The position numbers and the translations under genes are program-made. DNA of 64,000 nucleotides from NCBI RefSeq assembly GCF_001612985.1, contig NZ_BDBM01000014.1:1-64000 (forward strand). Direction: 5' to 3'. Shown here piece after piece: positions 8,481 through 16,789 of the stretch; the stretch's first letter is position 1, and each line of letters begins with the position of its first letter. This stretch comes from Nocardia gamkensis NBRC 108242. GTDB taxonomy: Bacteria; Actinomycetota; Actinomycetes; Mycobacteriales; Mycobacteriaceae. A model generated the notes under the pieces. It searched no databases. It was not told the DNA's origin and saw only the letters and a list, made by a program, of their open reading frames with translations.

Positions 8481-9271
8481 CCGCCACCATGGACGCCGCG
8501 CCCCGGCGGACACCGACGCTGCGCCCCTACGCCGCTACCACCGGCCGCATCCTGCGTCAGCTGCGCAACGACCACCGCACCGTCGCCATGATCCTGGTGG
8601 TCCCCGCGCTGCTGATGGCGCTGCTGTATTTCATCTACAAGGACACCCCGACCAACCCGCTGAACCCCGTCTCGCTGTTCGACCGGGTCGGCATCAGCAT
8701 GCTCGGCATCCTGCCGTTCATCGTGATGTTCCTGATCACCGCGATCGCCATGCAGCGCGAACGCACCTCGGGCACGCTGGAGCGGCTGCTGTCGACACCG
8801 CTGTCGAAACTCGATCTGCTCGCCGGTTACGGCACCGCGTTCTCGCTGGCCGCGGCCGCGCAAGCCGTCGTCGCCTGTCTGGTCTCCTTCGGGCTGCTCG
8901 GGCTCGACGCGGCGGGCAGTCCGAGCTGGGTGGTGCTGATCGCGGTGGTCGACGCGGTGTGCGGGGTGGCGCTGGGTCTGCTGGCAAGCGCGTTCGCGCG
9001 CACCGAATTCCAGGCCGTACAGTTCATGCCGGTCGTGGTCGCGCCGCAGATCTTCCTGTGCGGCCTGCTCGTTCCCCGCGGCCAGCTGCCCGACTGGCTG
9101 GAGGTGATCAGCAACGTGATGCCGTTGAGCTACGCGGTCGACGCACTACAGCAGGTTTCGACGCATCCGGAGGTCACCGGCCAGATGTGGCGTGATCTGG
9201 CCGTTGTCGCCGGGTTCGCGATCGTCGCCCTGTGCCTGGGCGCTGCCACGCTACGACGGCGGACCACATGA
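8477..9271 (+). CDS. ABC-2 type exporter permease (Rv1686c-like)
   Basis: The 264-residue membrane protein has six predicted spanning segments typical of ABC-2 permeases: one near residues 38-58 after a cytoplasmic N-terminus, then groups near 75-100, 115-145, 148-175, 185-215 and 238-258. The family segment MQRERTSGTLERLLSTPLSK, a coupling-helix region, follows the second span. It forms the exporter channel with the ATPase whose stop codon it overlaps. Its own stop overlaps the TetR start (ATGA), so the three genes are translationally coupled. Confidence 0.9.
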   Translation: MTATMDAAPRRTPTLRPYAATTGRILRQLRNDHRTVAMILVVPALLMALLYFIYKDTPTNPLNPVSLFDRVGISMLGILPFIVMFLITAIAMQRERTSGTLERLLSTPLSKLDLLAGYGTAFSLAAAAQAVVACLVSFGLLGLDAAGSPSWVVLIAVVDAVCGVALGLLASAFARTEFQAVQFMPVVVAPQIFLCGLLVPRGQLPDWLEVISNVMPLSYAVDALQQVSTHPEVTGQMWRDLAVVAGFAIVALCLGAATLRRRTT

Positions 9272-9912
9272 CGGCAGGCAACGGCTCCGGCGGCAACGAG
9301 CGGCCTACCCGCACGGGCCGCCGACCGGGGCGATCGGGCGCCCGCGAGGCCATCCTCGCGGCCGCCCGCGCGCGTTTCGCCGACGCGGGCTTCGACAAGA
9401 CCTCGGTGCGCGCGGTCGCCACCGACGCTGGGGTGGATCCGGCCCTCGTGCATCACTACTTCGGCACCAAGCAGCAACTTTTCGCCGCGGTGGTGGAATT
9501 CCCGGTGAATCCCGAGACGACACTGCGCATCATCGATGCCGCGCCGCTGGATCGCTTGGGCGAGACCATCATTCGCGCGGTGGTCGGGGTGTGGGACTCC
9601 CCCGCGGGGCCCGGCGTCGTCGCCGTGGTGCGCAGCATCCTGTCCGGCAACGACGACCCGTCCCTGGCCAGGAGATTCCTGTTGGAGGTGGTGCTGGAGC
9701 GCGTCCGCCTGCGCATCGCCACCCCGGAGGACGACGGCCGGGTCCGGATCGGCCTGGTCGCGTCGCAGATGCTCGGTGTGCTGGTGGGCCGCAAGATCGT
9801 CGGGGTCGAACCGCTGGCCTCGATGCCCGTGGCCGACCTGGTCACCGCGGTGGGCCCGACGCTGCAGCGCTACCTCACAGGAGACATCGGCCGGGGACCG
9901 GCGTCCCCATGA
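9268..9912 (+). CDS. TetR-family repressor of the ABC exporter operon (Rv1685c-like)
   Basis: The 214-residue regulator has the N-terminal TetR helix-turn-helix at about residues 25-70 (AILAAARARFADAGFDKTSVRAVATDAGVDPALVHHYFGTK), followed by a helical ligand-binding domain. I start it at ATG 9268, which overlaps the permease stop; an upstream in-frame ATG would extend far into the permease. As last gene of the operon it probably represses the promoter at 7679-7707 through the paired AATTCA-N8-TGAATT sites, giving induction of export by a ligand. The ligand is unknown. Confidence 0.9.
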   Translation: MTAGNGSGGNERPTRTGRRPGRSGAREAILAAARARFADAGFDKTSVRAVATDAGVDPALVHHYFGTKQQLFAAVVEFPVNPETTLRIIDAAPLDRLGETIIRAVVGVWDSPAGPGVVAVVRSILSGNDDPSLARRFLLEVVLERVRLRIATPEDDGRVRIGLVASQMLGVLVGRKIVGVEPLASMPVADLVTAVGPTLQRYLTGDIGRGPASP

Positions 9913-9943
9913 CCGCGGCGATCACCGGGGCACGCCGGAGCCG

Positions 9944-10453
9944 TCACTCCACGACCTCGACGACGTCACCGGGCCAGAGGTATTCGTAGAACGCCTTGGC
10001 TCCCTCGTGGGTCATCCGGACGCAGCCGTGCGACTTCTTCTCGATCGGGCCGACGTGGAAGGCGATGTCGCCGTTGAAGAAGGTCGCGTACGGCATCGGA
10101 GCGTTGTGCATGGTGCTCCAGTGGAATTCCTTCTTGAACGACACGTGGAAGACTCCGGGCGGCGTCTCGTACCCCGGCATCCCGTGCGAGATCGGCGTGG
10201 GGCCGTAGACCACCTTGCCCTCGTCCATCAGCCAGGCTTCGTCGGTGGACAGCCGCATGCACGCGCGGGCCGCGGTGGAGCACGGCGCGACGGGCGGCGG
10301 GGGCGGAATCAGCGCGGGCATACCGGGGATGTCCGGGCCGCCCGGCCACAGCGGTTCGGCCTGGGCGGGCACCGCCGTGGCGAATGCCGCCGCCGCGACT
10401 CCGCAGGCGATCGCACATCGAGCCGTCCAGTTACGTAAACGCGAAGCGCTCAT
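9944..10453 (-). CDS. Secreted L,D-transpeptidase (YkuD domain)
   Basis: The 169-residue precursor begins with a signal peptide (arginine-rich start, hydrophobic core, AQA cleavage site near residue 34). A single YkuD catalytic domain follows, with the active-site motif HVGPIEKKSHGCVRM holding the nucleophilic cysteine. L,D-transpeptidases make 3-3 peptide crosslinks in peptidoglycan or attach proteins to it. Unlike mycobacterial LdtMt2 there are no Ig-like domains, so this is a short, catalytic-domain-only form. I chose ATG 10453, where the signal peptide starts and AGAGAGG lies upstream, over an ATG 30 bases earlier. It converges on the TetR gene. Confidence 0.9.
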   Translation of the reverse strand: MSASRLRNWTARCAIACGVAAAAFATAVPAQAEPLWPGGPDIPGMPALIPPPPPVAPCSTAARACMRLSTDEAWLMDEGKVVYGPTPISHGMPGYETPPGVFHVSFKKEFHWSTMHNAPMPYATFFNGDIAFHVGPIEKKSHGCVRMTHEGAKAFYEYLWPGDVVEVVE

Positions 10454-10652
10454 TACGTTCCCGACCTCTCTCCCATACGCCACCTGTGCCGCTCATCAGG
10501 TCGGCCGCAGCGCCCCTTCGCTGGAGCGCGTGGACCGTCGCGAAGTGCAAATGATCATGGCGGACCGGCTCCAAACGGTCAATGGCCGCAAAACGACCGT
10601 GACGCATCCGTTGCCCGGCGGCGGGCGAGTCGTGAGAAGAGAGGTCGGCGGG

Positions 10653-10883
10653 TCAGGCGTCGGGCTGGGCGGTGAACGCGTCGTGCTCGGCGTCGGTGAC
10701 GTCCCTTGCCTCGTCGACGAGCAGGACCGGGATGCCGTTCTCGATCGGGTATGCCCGGCGCAGGCGCGGGTTGTAGAGCAGCGCGCTGCCGTCGGCGGCA
10801 TGGACCAGCCGCAGCGGGCCCTTGTCCTGCGGGCAGGCCAGCAGGCTCAGCAGTGTGGCGTCCAAAGTGGTGTGCTCAGGCAT
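10653..10883 (-). CDS. Trm112-like small zinc-ribbon-type protein (Rv1684-like)
   Basis: This 76-residue protein belongs to the Trm112/YcaR family, recognised by LLSLLACPQDKGPLRL near the start and YPIENGIPVLLVDEA near residue 47. In eukaryotes and archaea Trm112 activates several methyltransferases; the bacterial role is less clear. It lies nine bases after the end of a GtrA gene and could be cotranscribed with that envelope cluster. In M. tuberculosis the corresponding gene (Rv1684) lies directly beside Rv1683; here nearly 9 kb of glycan genes separates them. One CxxC-like cysteine pair is incomplete, so metal binding is uncertain. Confidence 0.85.
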   Translation of the reverse strand: MPEHTTLDATLLSLLACPQDKGPLRLVHAADGSALLYNPRLRRAYPIENGIPVLLVDEARDVTDAEHDAFTAQPDA

Positions 10884-10892
10884 ACGAGGAAC

Positions 10893-11540
10893 CTACCTGC
10901 CCGCCGTGCCGGACCGGGAACCGTCCGCGTCGAGTGCGGGAGCGCGGCGGAACGAGATGTGGCGATGCCCGAAGAAGCTGGCGCCCGCCACCAGCGCCAT
11001 CACGGCGACCGCCGACGGAATGCTGGGCAGGTGCAGCAGCGACACCCCCAACTGGAGCAGCACCATGTTCAGCACCAGCCCGCCGGAGTTCACCGCGACG
11101 AACGCGGCGAAATCCCGCATCAGCCGCCCGCGCACCCGGAACACCAGGGTGCGGTGCAGGACGAACGCGACGACCACGCTGATGCTGTAGGCCAGGGCGG
11201 GCGCGAGCGCGGCGGGCGCCCGGTTGCCGAGCACCGCCAGCCACATCACCGTGAGCGCCATGCCCAGACCCGTGTTCACCACGCCGACGACGGCGAACGC
11301 GATCTCCTGGCGACGCACCAAACGCAGCAACGGGCCTGGGTCGGCGGGGAGTTCCGCGGCAGGGGGAAGTGAGGCATCCGCCTCGGCGGGCGGTGGCGTG
11401 CTCGTCGCGGCATCGGCATCGGCATCGGCATCGGCATCGGCATCGGCATCGGCATCGGCATCGGCATCGGCATCGGCATCGGCATCGGCATCGAAGCGTC
11501 GCACCTCCGATGCCGCCCCGGCTCCGTCCCCCGCGCTCAT
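10893..11540 (-). CDS. GtrA-family membrane protein, copy 1, with Asp-Ala repeat N-terminus
   Basis: GtrA proteins are small four-helix membrane proteins thought to flip polyprenyl-phosphate-linked sugars. This 215-residue copy has its four spans between about residues 78 and 200 (EIAFAVVGVVNTGLGMALTV, ALAYSISVVVAFVLHRTLVF, FVAVNSGGLVLNMVLLQLGV, AVAVMALVAGASFFGHRHIS). Its distinguishing feature is a cytoplasmic N-terminal tail holding 14 Asp-Ala dipeptides (about residues 17-44), encoded by 14 perfect copies of a 6-bp unit. Paralog 2 at 13861 lacks this tail. The start overlaps the stop of the preceding large membrane protein (ATGA). Confidence 0.9.
   Translation of the reverse strand: MSAGDGAGAASEVRRFDADADADADADADADADADADADADADAATSTPPPAEADASLPPAAELPADPGPLLRLVRRQEIAFAVVGVVNTGLGMALTVMWLAVLGNRAPAALAPALAYSISVVVAFVLHRTLVFRVRGRLMRDFAAFVAVNSGGLVLNMVLLQLGVSLLHLPSIPSAVAVMALVAGASFFGHRHISFRRAPALDADGSRSGTAGR
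11408..11493. repeat. Hexanucleotide tandem repeat, 14 perfect units
   Basis: The unit GCATCG repeats 14 times without error (11410-11493, with two more matching bases before). On the coding strand it reads GATGCC, giving (Asp-Ala)14 in the N-terminal tail of GtrA copy 1. Because the unit is six bases, gain or loss of units changes tail length by two residues and keeps the frame. Perfection over 84 bases suggests recent slippage. Confidence 0.97.
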
Positions 11541-13789
11541 CGGGTGGCGTCGGCCAAGTCGGTTTCCGGTGTCACAGCGGCATCGGGTGCGGACGGCTCG
11601 CCGCTCTCGCCGATCGGCCGGTCGAGCCGCCGCCTGCTACGCAGGTACACCCACTCCAGCAGACCGAGGCCGAGCAGCCCGAGCAGTGCCGCGGCGACGC
11701 CGATCCACCAGCCCGGCGGCTGCCAGGACAACTCCAGCTCACCGGAGGCGCCGGGCGGGAGATCGACGGCCACGAAGGTTTTCCCTACCAGCGTGGTGGG
11801 GATCTCCCGGCCGGCGAGCGTCGCCCGGTAACCGGGCCACCCGAGCCTGGCGAACACGATCCGCCCGCCGTCCGGGGAACTCACCCGCACCCGGCTGGTC
11901 GTATCCGATTCGCCGATCGATGTGGCCGTCACGCCCTGGGCGGCCGCCACCCGGCCGTCACGGGTCGAGATCAGGCCGTCGGTGCGCTCCAGGACCGAGA
12001 TGTACTTCTCGTGCCCCGGATAGTCGACCCATTTCCAGCCGGGGGGCGCGGGCTGGTCGCGCGCGTCCGGGTACAAGGCGCGATGCAGCACCACCCGGTC
12101 GACCTTCATCAGGTCGACGATGGTCCGGCCGGTGGTCGGCTCCGTCGCGAACGCGCGGCGGTAGGCATCGGGGCAGACGCTGGTGTCCCAGCGCATGCAC
12201 AACGTCTCGCCGAACCAGTAGTGCCCGTTGGGGGTGTATCCGCTGACGTAGGTCAGCTCGAGATCCTTCGCGTAGTTGCCGAAGACCAGCGATCCGTACG
12301 CCCCGGAAAGGTTCCGTTCCGGCGGCGGGATGAGCATACGGTCCGCGAGTTGCAGCGTGGTGCCGGGGAAATCCGGGAACGCGGCCTTCATCTCCGACCG
12401 CTTCTCCGGCAGATTCCACCCCATCGGAGTCGGTTGCGCGTCCCACACCTGCAGATACGCGATCGGGAACACCGAGACGACGATCAGCGCGCACGCGGCG
12501 GCCGCGCCACGGCTGCGGCCGAGCCATACCGCGACGGCGCCGAGCGCCGCGACACCGAGCGCCGCGATGACATGCCTGATCATCTCGTGGGGTGCGGCCG
12601 AGAAGGAGCGCACCCACAGCAGACCGATCAGCACCGCGGCCGCGATTCCGCGCCGCCGCCAGTCCTGAACGGTCGCGAAGCGGCCGAGCAGCACGCATAC
12701 GAGCACCAGCAGGCCGAGCGCGACCATCGGCAGCACTCGGACGGGCCAGCGCAACGGGCCGATGGCGCCGGGACCGGCTGTCCACATCAGCGCCATCACT
12801 GCGAACAGGGCGGGCGCGACGAATTCGCGCGCCGAGCCGAGCGCCCTGCGCCAATCGACGAAGGCCAGCGCGGGGATCAGGAACCAGGCGATGTAGACCA
12901 CCGGCATCGGCTGCACGTAGCCCCACCACGAATTGAACGCGGGCAACGTGCTGGGCAGGCTGGCGTTCAGCGACTCCGACCACGGCACCGTGAGGAACTG
13001 GTCGTTGTTGATCTGCGCGGTGCCGCGCCAGGTCACCTTCGCCGACAGCATGCTCGGCAGGTAGGTCGCCGATCCGGCCACCGCGGCACACGCCGCGACC
13101 GTGAGCAGGCGCAGCGACGGGCGCCACGCCTTCTGATGGACGAGTTCGCCGATCGCGACGGCGCCCACCATCAGACCGGCCTCCACCGCGGGAAAGACAT
13201 ATTGGACCGAAATGGCCAGATACAAGAAGACGAAGGTGGGAATCGGCCCGCTGCGCCCGCGCGCGTAGCGCACCCCGGAGGCCCACGCGTGCGCCATCCA
13301 AGCCGTGCCGGTGAACGCCGTCATCCAGCTGGCCTCGTCGAAGAACAGCAGCCATCCGCTGAACGGTATGGCGACGCCCGCGACCGCCGCCCACGGCGCC
13401 TTCGCTCCGTAGGCCAGGCAGATCCGGTAGACGCCGAGCGCGAGGATGATCGCGAAGATCAGTTTCACGACGGTGGCGTACAGCGCGAGGTTGTCCACCG
13501 AAGGCGCGATCAGGTCGATCAGCAACTGCGGCGGATTGAGCAGCCCGGCTTCCTCGATGGTGTAGTTGCCCGCCATCCAGTGCTCGGGTACGAGTGCCGG
13601 GAACCGTCCTTCGCGGAGGTATCGCCCCAGCATCACCCACAGCGGCGCGTACTGCGATTCGGTGTCGTCGGTATAGAAGTGCCGGACGTTGGCCACTAGA
13701 ACCGCACCGTATCCCGCGATCACCCCGAGCGCCGTGATGACGCCCCATGTGCGGACTTCTCGCGAAGAAATGGTGCTACGTTCGGCCAC
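11537..13789 (-). CDS. Large multi-span membrane protein, YfhO/GT-C-like putative glycosyltransferase, copy 1
   Basis: The 750-residue protein has about a dozen membrane spans in its first 480 residues. A soluble, probably extracytoplasmic domain follows (about 490-690), then a last span near 705-725 and a basic tail. The first outer loop holds FYTDDTESQY (residues 38-47); acidic residues in that loop are the usual catalytic feature of GT-C glycosyltransferases that use polyprenyl-phosphate sugars. I infer transfer of a lipid-linked sugar to an envelope glycan. The start is GTG. It overlaps GtrA copy 1 by four bases, forming a cassette that is duplicated at 13861-16607. Family assignment is from architecture and recognition, not from a search. 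Confidence 0.78.
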   Translation of the reverse strand: MAERSTISSREVRTWGVITALGVIAGYGAVLVANVRHFYTDDTESQYAPLWVMLGRYLREGRFPALVPEHWMAGNYTIEEAGLLNPPQLLIDLIAPSVDNLALYATVVKLIFAIILALGVYRICLAYGAKAPWAAVAGVAIPFSGWLLFFDEASWMTAFTGTAWMAHAWASGVRYARGRSGPIPTFVFLYLAISVQYVFPAVEAGLMVGAVAIGELVHQKAWRPSLRLLTVAACAAVAGSATYLPSMLSAKVTWRGTAQINNDQFLTVPWSESLNASLPSTLPAFNSWWGYVQPMPVVYIAWFLIPALAFVDWRRALGSAREFVAPALFAVMALMWTAGPGAIGPLRWPVRVLPMVALGLLVLVCVLLGRFATVQDWRRRGIAAAVLIGLLWVRSFSAAPHEMIRHVIAALGVAALGAVAVWLGRSRGAAAACALIVVSVFPIAYLQVWDAQPTPMGWNLPEKRSEMKAAFPDFPGTTLQLADRMLIPPPERNLSGAYGSLVFGNYAKDLELTYVSGYTPNGHYWFGETLCMRWDTSVCPDAYRRAFATEPTTGRTIVDLMKVDRVVLHRALYPDARDQPAPPGWKWVDYPGHEKYISVLERTDGLISTRDGRVAAAQGVTATSIGESDTTSRVRVSSPDGGRIVFARLGWPGYRATLAGREIPTTLVGKTFVAVDLPPGASGELELSWQPPGWWIGVAAALLGLLGLGLLEWVYLRSRRRLDRPIGESGEPSAPDAAVTPETDLADATR
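12950..13061. repeat. 112-bp segment identical to 15747-15858
   Basis: This segment of the copy 1 membrane protein is identical base for base to the same place in copy 2, while flanking sequence differs at many positions. It encodes the extracytoplasmic stretch around SMLSAKVTWRGTAQINNDQF and VPWSESLNASLPS. Gene conversion or very strong constraint could explain it. Confidence 0.9.
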
Positions 13790-13860
13790 GAGTCCCAGAC
13801 CCTACCCGCACCTGTCCGCCCGTCCGGCAAGCCAGTGCCGGGATGCGGTCCGCCACCGCG

Positions 13861-14352
13861 CTATCCGGCCCCGCTCGCGGACCCGTCCTCGGGCCCGCGA
13901 CGGAACGAGATGTAGCGATGGCCGAAGAAACTGCCGACCGCGACCAGGCCCATCACCACGACCGCCGACGGAATGCGCGGCAGGTGCAGCACCGAGACGG
14001 CCAGCGACAGCAGCACCGTATTCATCAGCAAGCCACCGGAATTCACCACGACGAAGGCCGCGAAGTCGCGCAACAGCCTGCCGCGGACCCGGAATACGAG
14101 GGTCCGGTGCAGGACGAAGGCGACGACGATGCCCACGGCGTAGGCCAGCACCACCGAGACGGCGGGCGGCCACGCGTCACCCAGCACCGCCAGCCACGCG
14201 ACGGTCAGCCCGATGCCGAGCAGGGTGTTGCACGCGCCGACCATGGCGAACGCGACCTCTTGGCGCCGGACCAGCCGCAGCAGAAGCCCCGCCGCGGGCC
14301 CGTCGCCCGTCGCGGCGGAATCCGCGGCGACCGGCCGCGCGTTCGTCTTCAC
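13861..14352 (-). CDS. GtrA-family membrane protein, copy 2
   Basis: This 163-residue protein has four spans between about residues 33 and 150 and is clearly paralogous to the GtrA at 10893, sharing RLVRRQE, FVLHRTLVFRVRGRL and FGHR-ISFRR. It lacks the Asp-Ala tail. The presumed role is flipping a polyprenyl-phosphate sugar to the outer face of the membrane. The start is GTG and overlaps the stop of the preceding membrane protein by four bases, repeating the coupling of copy 1. It ends 71 bp before the copy 1 cassette, consistent with one long transcript. Confidence 0.9.
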   Translation of the reverse strand: MKTNARPVAADSAATGDGPAAGLLLRLVRRQEVAFAMVGACNTLLGIGLTVAWLAVLGDAWPPAVSVVLAYAVGIVVAFVLHRTLVFRVRGRLLRDFAAFVVVNSGGLLMNTVLLSLAVSVLHLPRIPSAVVVMGLVAVGSFFGHRYISFRRGPEDGSASGAG

Positions 14353-16607
14353 GAAACGACGTCCGCCAGCTCACGATCCGGCTCGGCGCCCTCGGCGTCG
14401 CCGGGCTCCTCCGGTTCGTCGCGGCGGCGCGACCGGACCTGGAACCATTGCAGGACGCCGATGCCGAGCACGCCCGCCACCGCGGCGGCGATGCCGATCT
14501 TCCACCCGGGCGGGCGCCAGGTCAGCACGAGCTCGGCGTCCTGGGTGCCCGCGGGAACGTCGACCGCGATGAACGATTTGGCGACCGTGGTGATCGGCAG
14601 CGACTTCCCGTTCAGCGTGACCCGATATCCCGGCCAGCCCAGCCGGGCGAACACGATCCGGCCGCCTTCGGCCGAGGACACGCGCACGCGGCTGGTGGTG
14701 TCGGTCTCGGAGATCGATGTCGCGCGCACCTTCGCCGCATCGGTCACGCGGCCGTTCGTCGTCGAGATGGGGCCGCCCACGCGTTCCAATACCGCGATGA
14801 AACGTTCGTGCCCGGGATAGTCGACCCACTTCCAGCCCTCGGGCGCCGCCTGGTTCGGCGCGTCCGGGAACAGCGCTCGTTGCAGCACCACGCGGTCCAG
14901 GTTCATCAGGTCGACCAGCGGCCGCCCGGTGGTGGGCTCCGGTGCGAACATCCGCCGGTAGGCGTCCGGGCAGACGCTGCCGTCCCAGCGCATGCACAGC
15001 AGCTCACCGAAGTAGAAATGGCCGCTGGGGGTGTAGCCGTTGACGTAGTCCAGTTCGAGTCCGCGGGCGTAGTTGCCGAAGACGAGCGACCCGTAGGCGC
15101 CCTCGATGCTCTTGTCCTGCGGCTGCAACAGTCCGCGATCGCCCAGCTGGATGGTGTTGCCCGCGAAATCCGGGAACGCCTCTTGCGCCACCGAGCGCTG
15201 CACGGGCAGGTTCCACGACATCGGCGTGGGTTGCGCGGCTTCGACCTGGAAATAGGCGATCGGGAACATCGCGGCGATGGTCAGCGCGCACGCCGCCGCG
15301 GTCCCCTTCGCGCGCCCGAGCCACACCGCCCCGGTCACCAGCGCGGCCAGCGCGAACGCCGCGATCACGTGCCGGATCGCGTCGTGCGGATCGGCGGAGA
15401 ACGAGCGCACCCACAGCAGACCGATCAGCACGCCCGCCGCGACGGCGCGGTTCTTCGGATCGCGCGCCGTCCCGTAGCGGCCGAGCAGCACGCACACCAG
15501 CACGAGCAGGCCGATGGCCAGCATCGGGAGTACGCGCGCGGGCCAGCGCAGCGGTCCGATCGAACCGGGGCCTGCGGTCCACATCAGCATCATGATCGCG
15601 AAGATCGCGACGGCGCTCAGTTCCCTCCATGCTTCCCTGGCGCGGCGCCAGTCGACGAACGCCAGCGCGGGGATCAGGAACCAGGCGATGTAGGTGACCG
15701 GCAGCGGCTGCACGTATCCCCACCACGAGCTGAACGCGGGCAGCGAGCTGGGCAGGCTGGCGTTCAGCGACTCCGACCACGGCACCGTGAGGAACTGGTC
15801 GTTGTTGATCTGCGCGGTGCCGCGCCAGGTCACCTTCGCCGACAGCATGCTCGGCAGGAAGGTCAGCAGGCCGGCGAGCCCGCCGCAGCCCGCCGCGACG
15901 GTCAGCCGGAGCACCGGCTGCCACTTGCGCTGGTAGACGAGTTCACCCACGGCCACCGCCAGCAGCATCAGCACCGCTTCGACCGCCGGGAAGATGTACT
16001 GCGTCGAGATGGTCAGATACAGGTAGACGAAAACCGGGATGGGGCCGCCCTGCCCTCGCGTGTACCGCACCGAGGCCGCCCAGGCGTGCACCATCCACGC
16101 GGTGCCGGTGAGCGCGGTCATCCAGCTGGCTTCGTCGAAGAACAGGAAGAAGCCCGACAGCGGCAGCGCGATACCCGCCACCGCCGACCACGCGGGCCGC
16201 CCGCCGTAGACCAGGCAGATCCGGTAGACGCCGAGTGCGGCGATGATCGAGAAGATCAGCTTCACGACGGTGGCGTACAGCGCGACGTTGTCCACCGAGG
16301 GCGCGATCAGATCGATCAGCAGCTGCGGCGGGTTGAACAGGCCCGCGTCGTCCATGGTGTTGTTGCCCGACATCCACTGCTCGGGCACCATGACCGGGAA
16401 CTCACCGGCGCGCAGCGCACGGCCGAGACCCACCCACAGCGAGGTGTACTGGGATTCGGTGTCGTCGGTGAAGAAATGGCGGGCGTTGGCGAGCAGGACA
16501 GCGAGGTAACCCGCGACCACTCCGAGCGCGGTGATGACCCCCCACCGGTAGACCTCTCGCCGCGAATAGACATCCGGCCGCGAGCCGGGCACTGCACTGT
16601 CCGTCAC
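14349..16607 (-). CDS. Large multi-span membrane protein, YfhO/GT-C-like putative glycosyltransferase, copy 2
   Basis: This 752-residue paralog of the protein at 11537 has the same layout: spans through about residue 480, an outer soluble domain, and one C-terminal span. It repeats the FFTDDTESQY loop and the WMSGNNTMDDAGLFNPPQLLIDLIAPSVDN block. I start it at GTG 16607 rather than the TTG nine bases earlier, because both copies share a TAGGGT-TGG-ACTC sequence directly before this GTG. It is the first gene of the minus-strand cluster and lies divergent from the glycosyltransferase at 16790. The catalytic assignment is an inference from GT-C-like architecture and gene context. Confidence 0.78.
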   Translation of the reverse strand: MTDSAVPGSRPDVYSRREVYRWGVITALGVVAGYLAVLLANARHFFTDDTESQYTSLWVGLGRALRAGEFPVMVPEQWMSGNNTMDDAGLFNPPQLLIDLIAPSVDNVALYATVVKLIFSIIAALGVYRICLVYGGRPAWSAVAGIALPLSGFFLFFDEASWMTALTGTAWMVHAWAASVRYTRGQGGPIPVFVYLYLTISTQYIFPAVEAVLMLLAVAVGELVYQRKWQPVLRLTVAAGCGGLAGLLTFLPSMLSAKVTWRGTAQINNDQFLTVPWSESLNASLPSSLPAFSSWWGYVQPLPVTYIAWFLIPALAFVDWRRAREAWRELSAVAIFAIMMLMWTAGPGSIGPLRWPARVLPMLAIGLLVLVCVLLGRYGTARDPKNRAVAAGVLIGLLWVRSFSADPHDAIRHVIAAFALAALVTGAVWLGRAKGTAAACALTIAAMFPIAYFQVEAAQPTPMSWNLPVQRSVAQEAFPDFAGNTIQLGDRGLLQPQDKSIEGAYGSLVFGNYARGLELDYVNGYTPSGHFYFGELLCMRWDGSVCPDAYRRMFAPEPTTGRPLVDLMNLDRVVLQRALFPDAPNQAAPEGWKWVDYPGHERFIAVLERVGGPISTTNGRVTDAAKVRATSISETDTTSRVRVSSAEGGRIVFARLGWPGYRVTLNGKSLPITTVAKSFIAVDVPAGTQDAELVLTWRPPGWKIGIAAAVAGVLGIGVLQWFQVRSRRRDEPEEPGDAEGAEPDRELADVVS
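15747..15858. repeat. 112-bp segment identical to 12950-13061
   Basis: This is the partner of the identical segment in the copy 1 membrane protein. Both copies lie in the same reading frame at the same position of the protein, 2,797 bp apart, so this is a homologous segment of the cassette duplication and not a mobile element. Confidence 0.9.
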
Positions 16608-16789
16608 GAGTTCCAAACCCTACAGGGCGGCTCTCCGCTTGGCATGAGTCGTGGACGCCACCAAGATGAGGGCATGATCAGCTGCTCCGGTAGCCGGATA
16701 TCGCACCGTGCTAAAGTCCACACCGGTTCGGGCTCCGCAGTTCTGCGACGAGTACCGGCACGCACCGTCATCGAAAGTCGATCCAGCTG

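Noticed and set aside
11276-11491. Open frames giving Met-Pro or Arg-His repeats across the hexanucleotide array
   Set aside because: They are other-frame readings of the GATGCC repeat; the Asp-Ala frame belongs to a recognisable GtrA protein.
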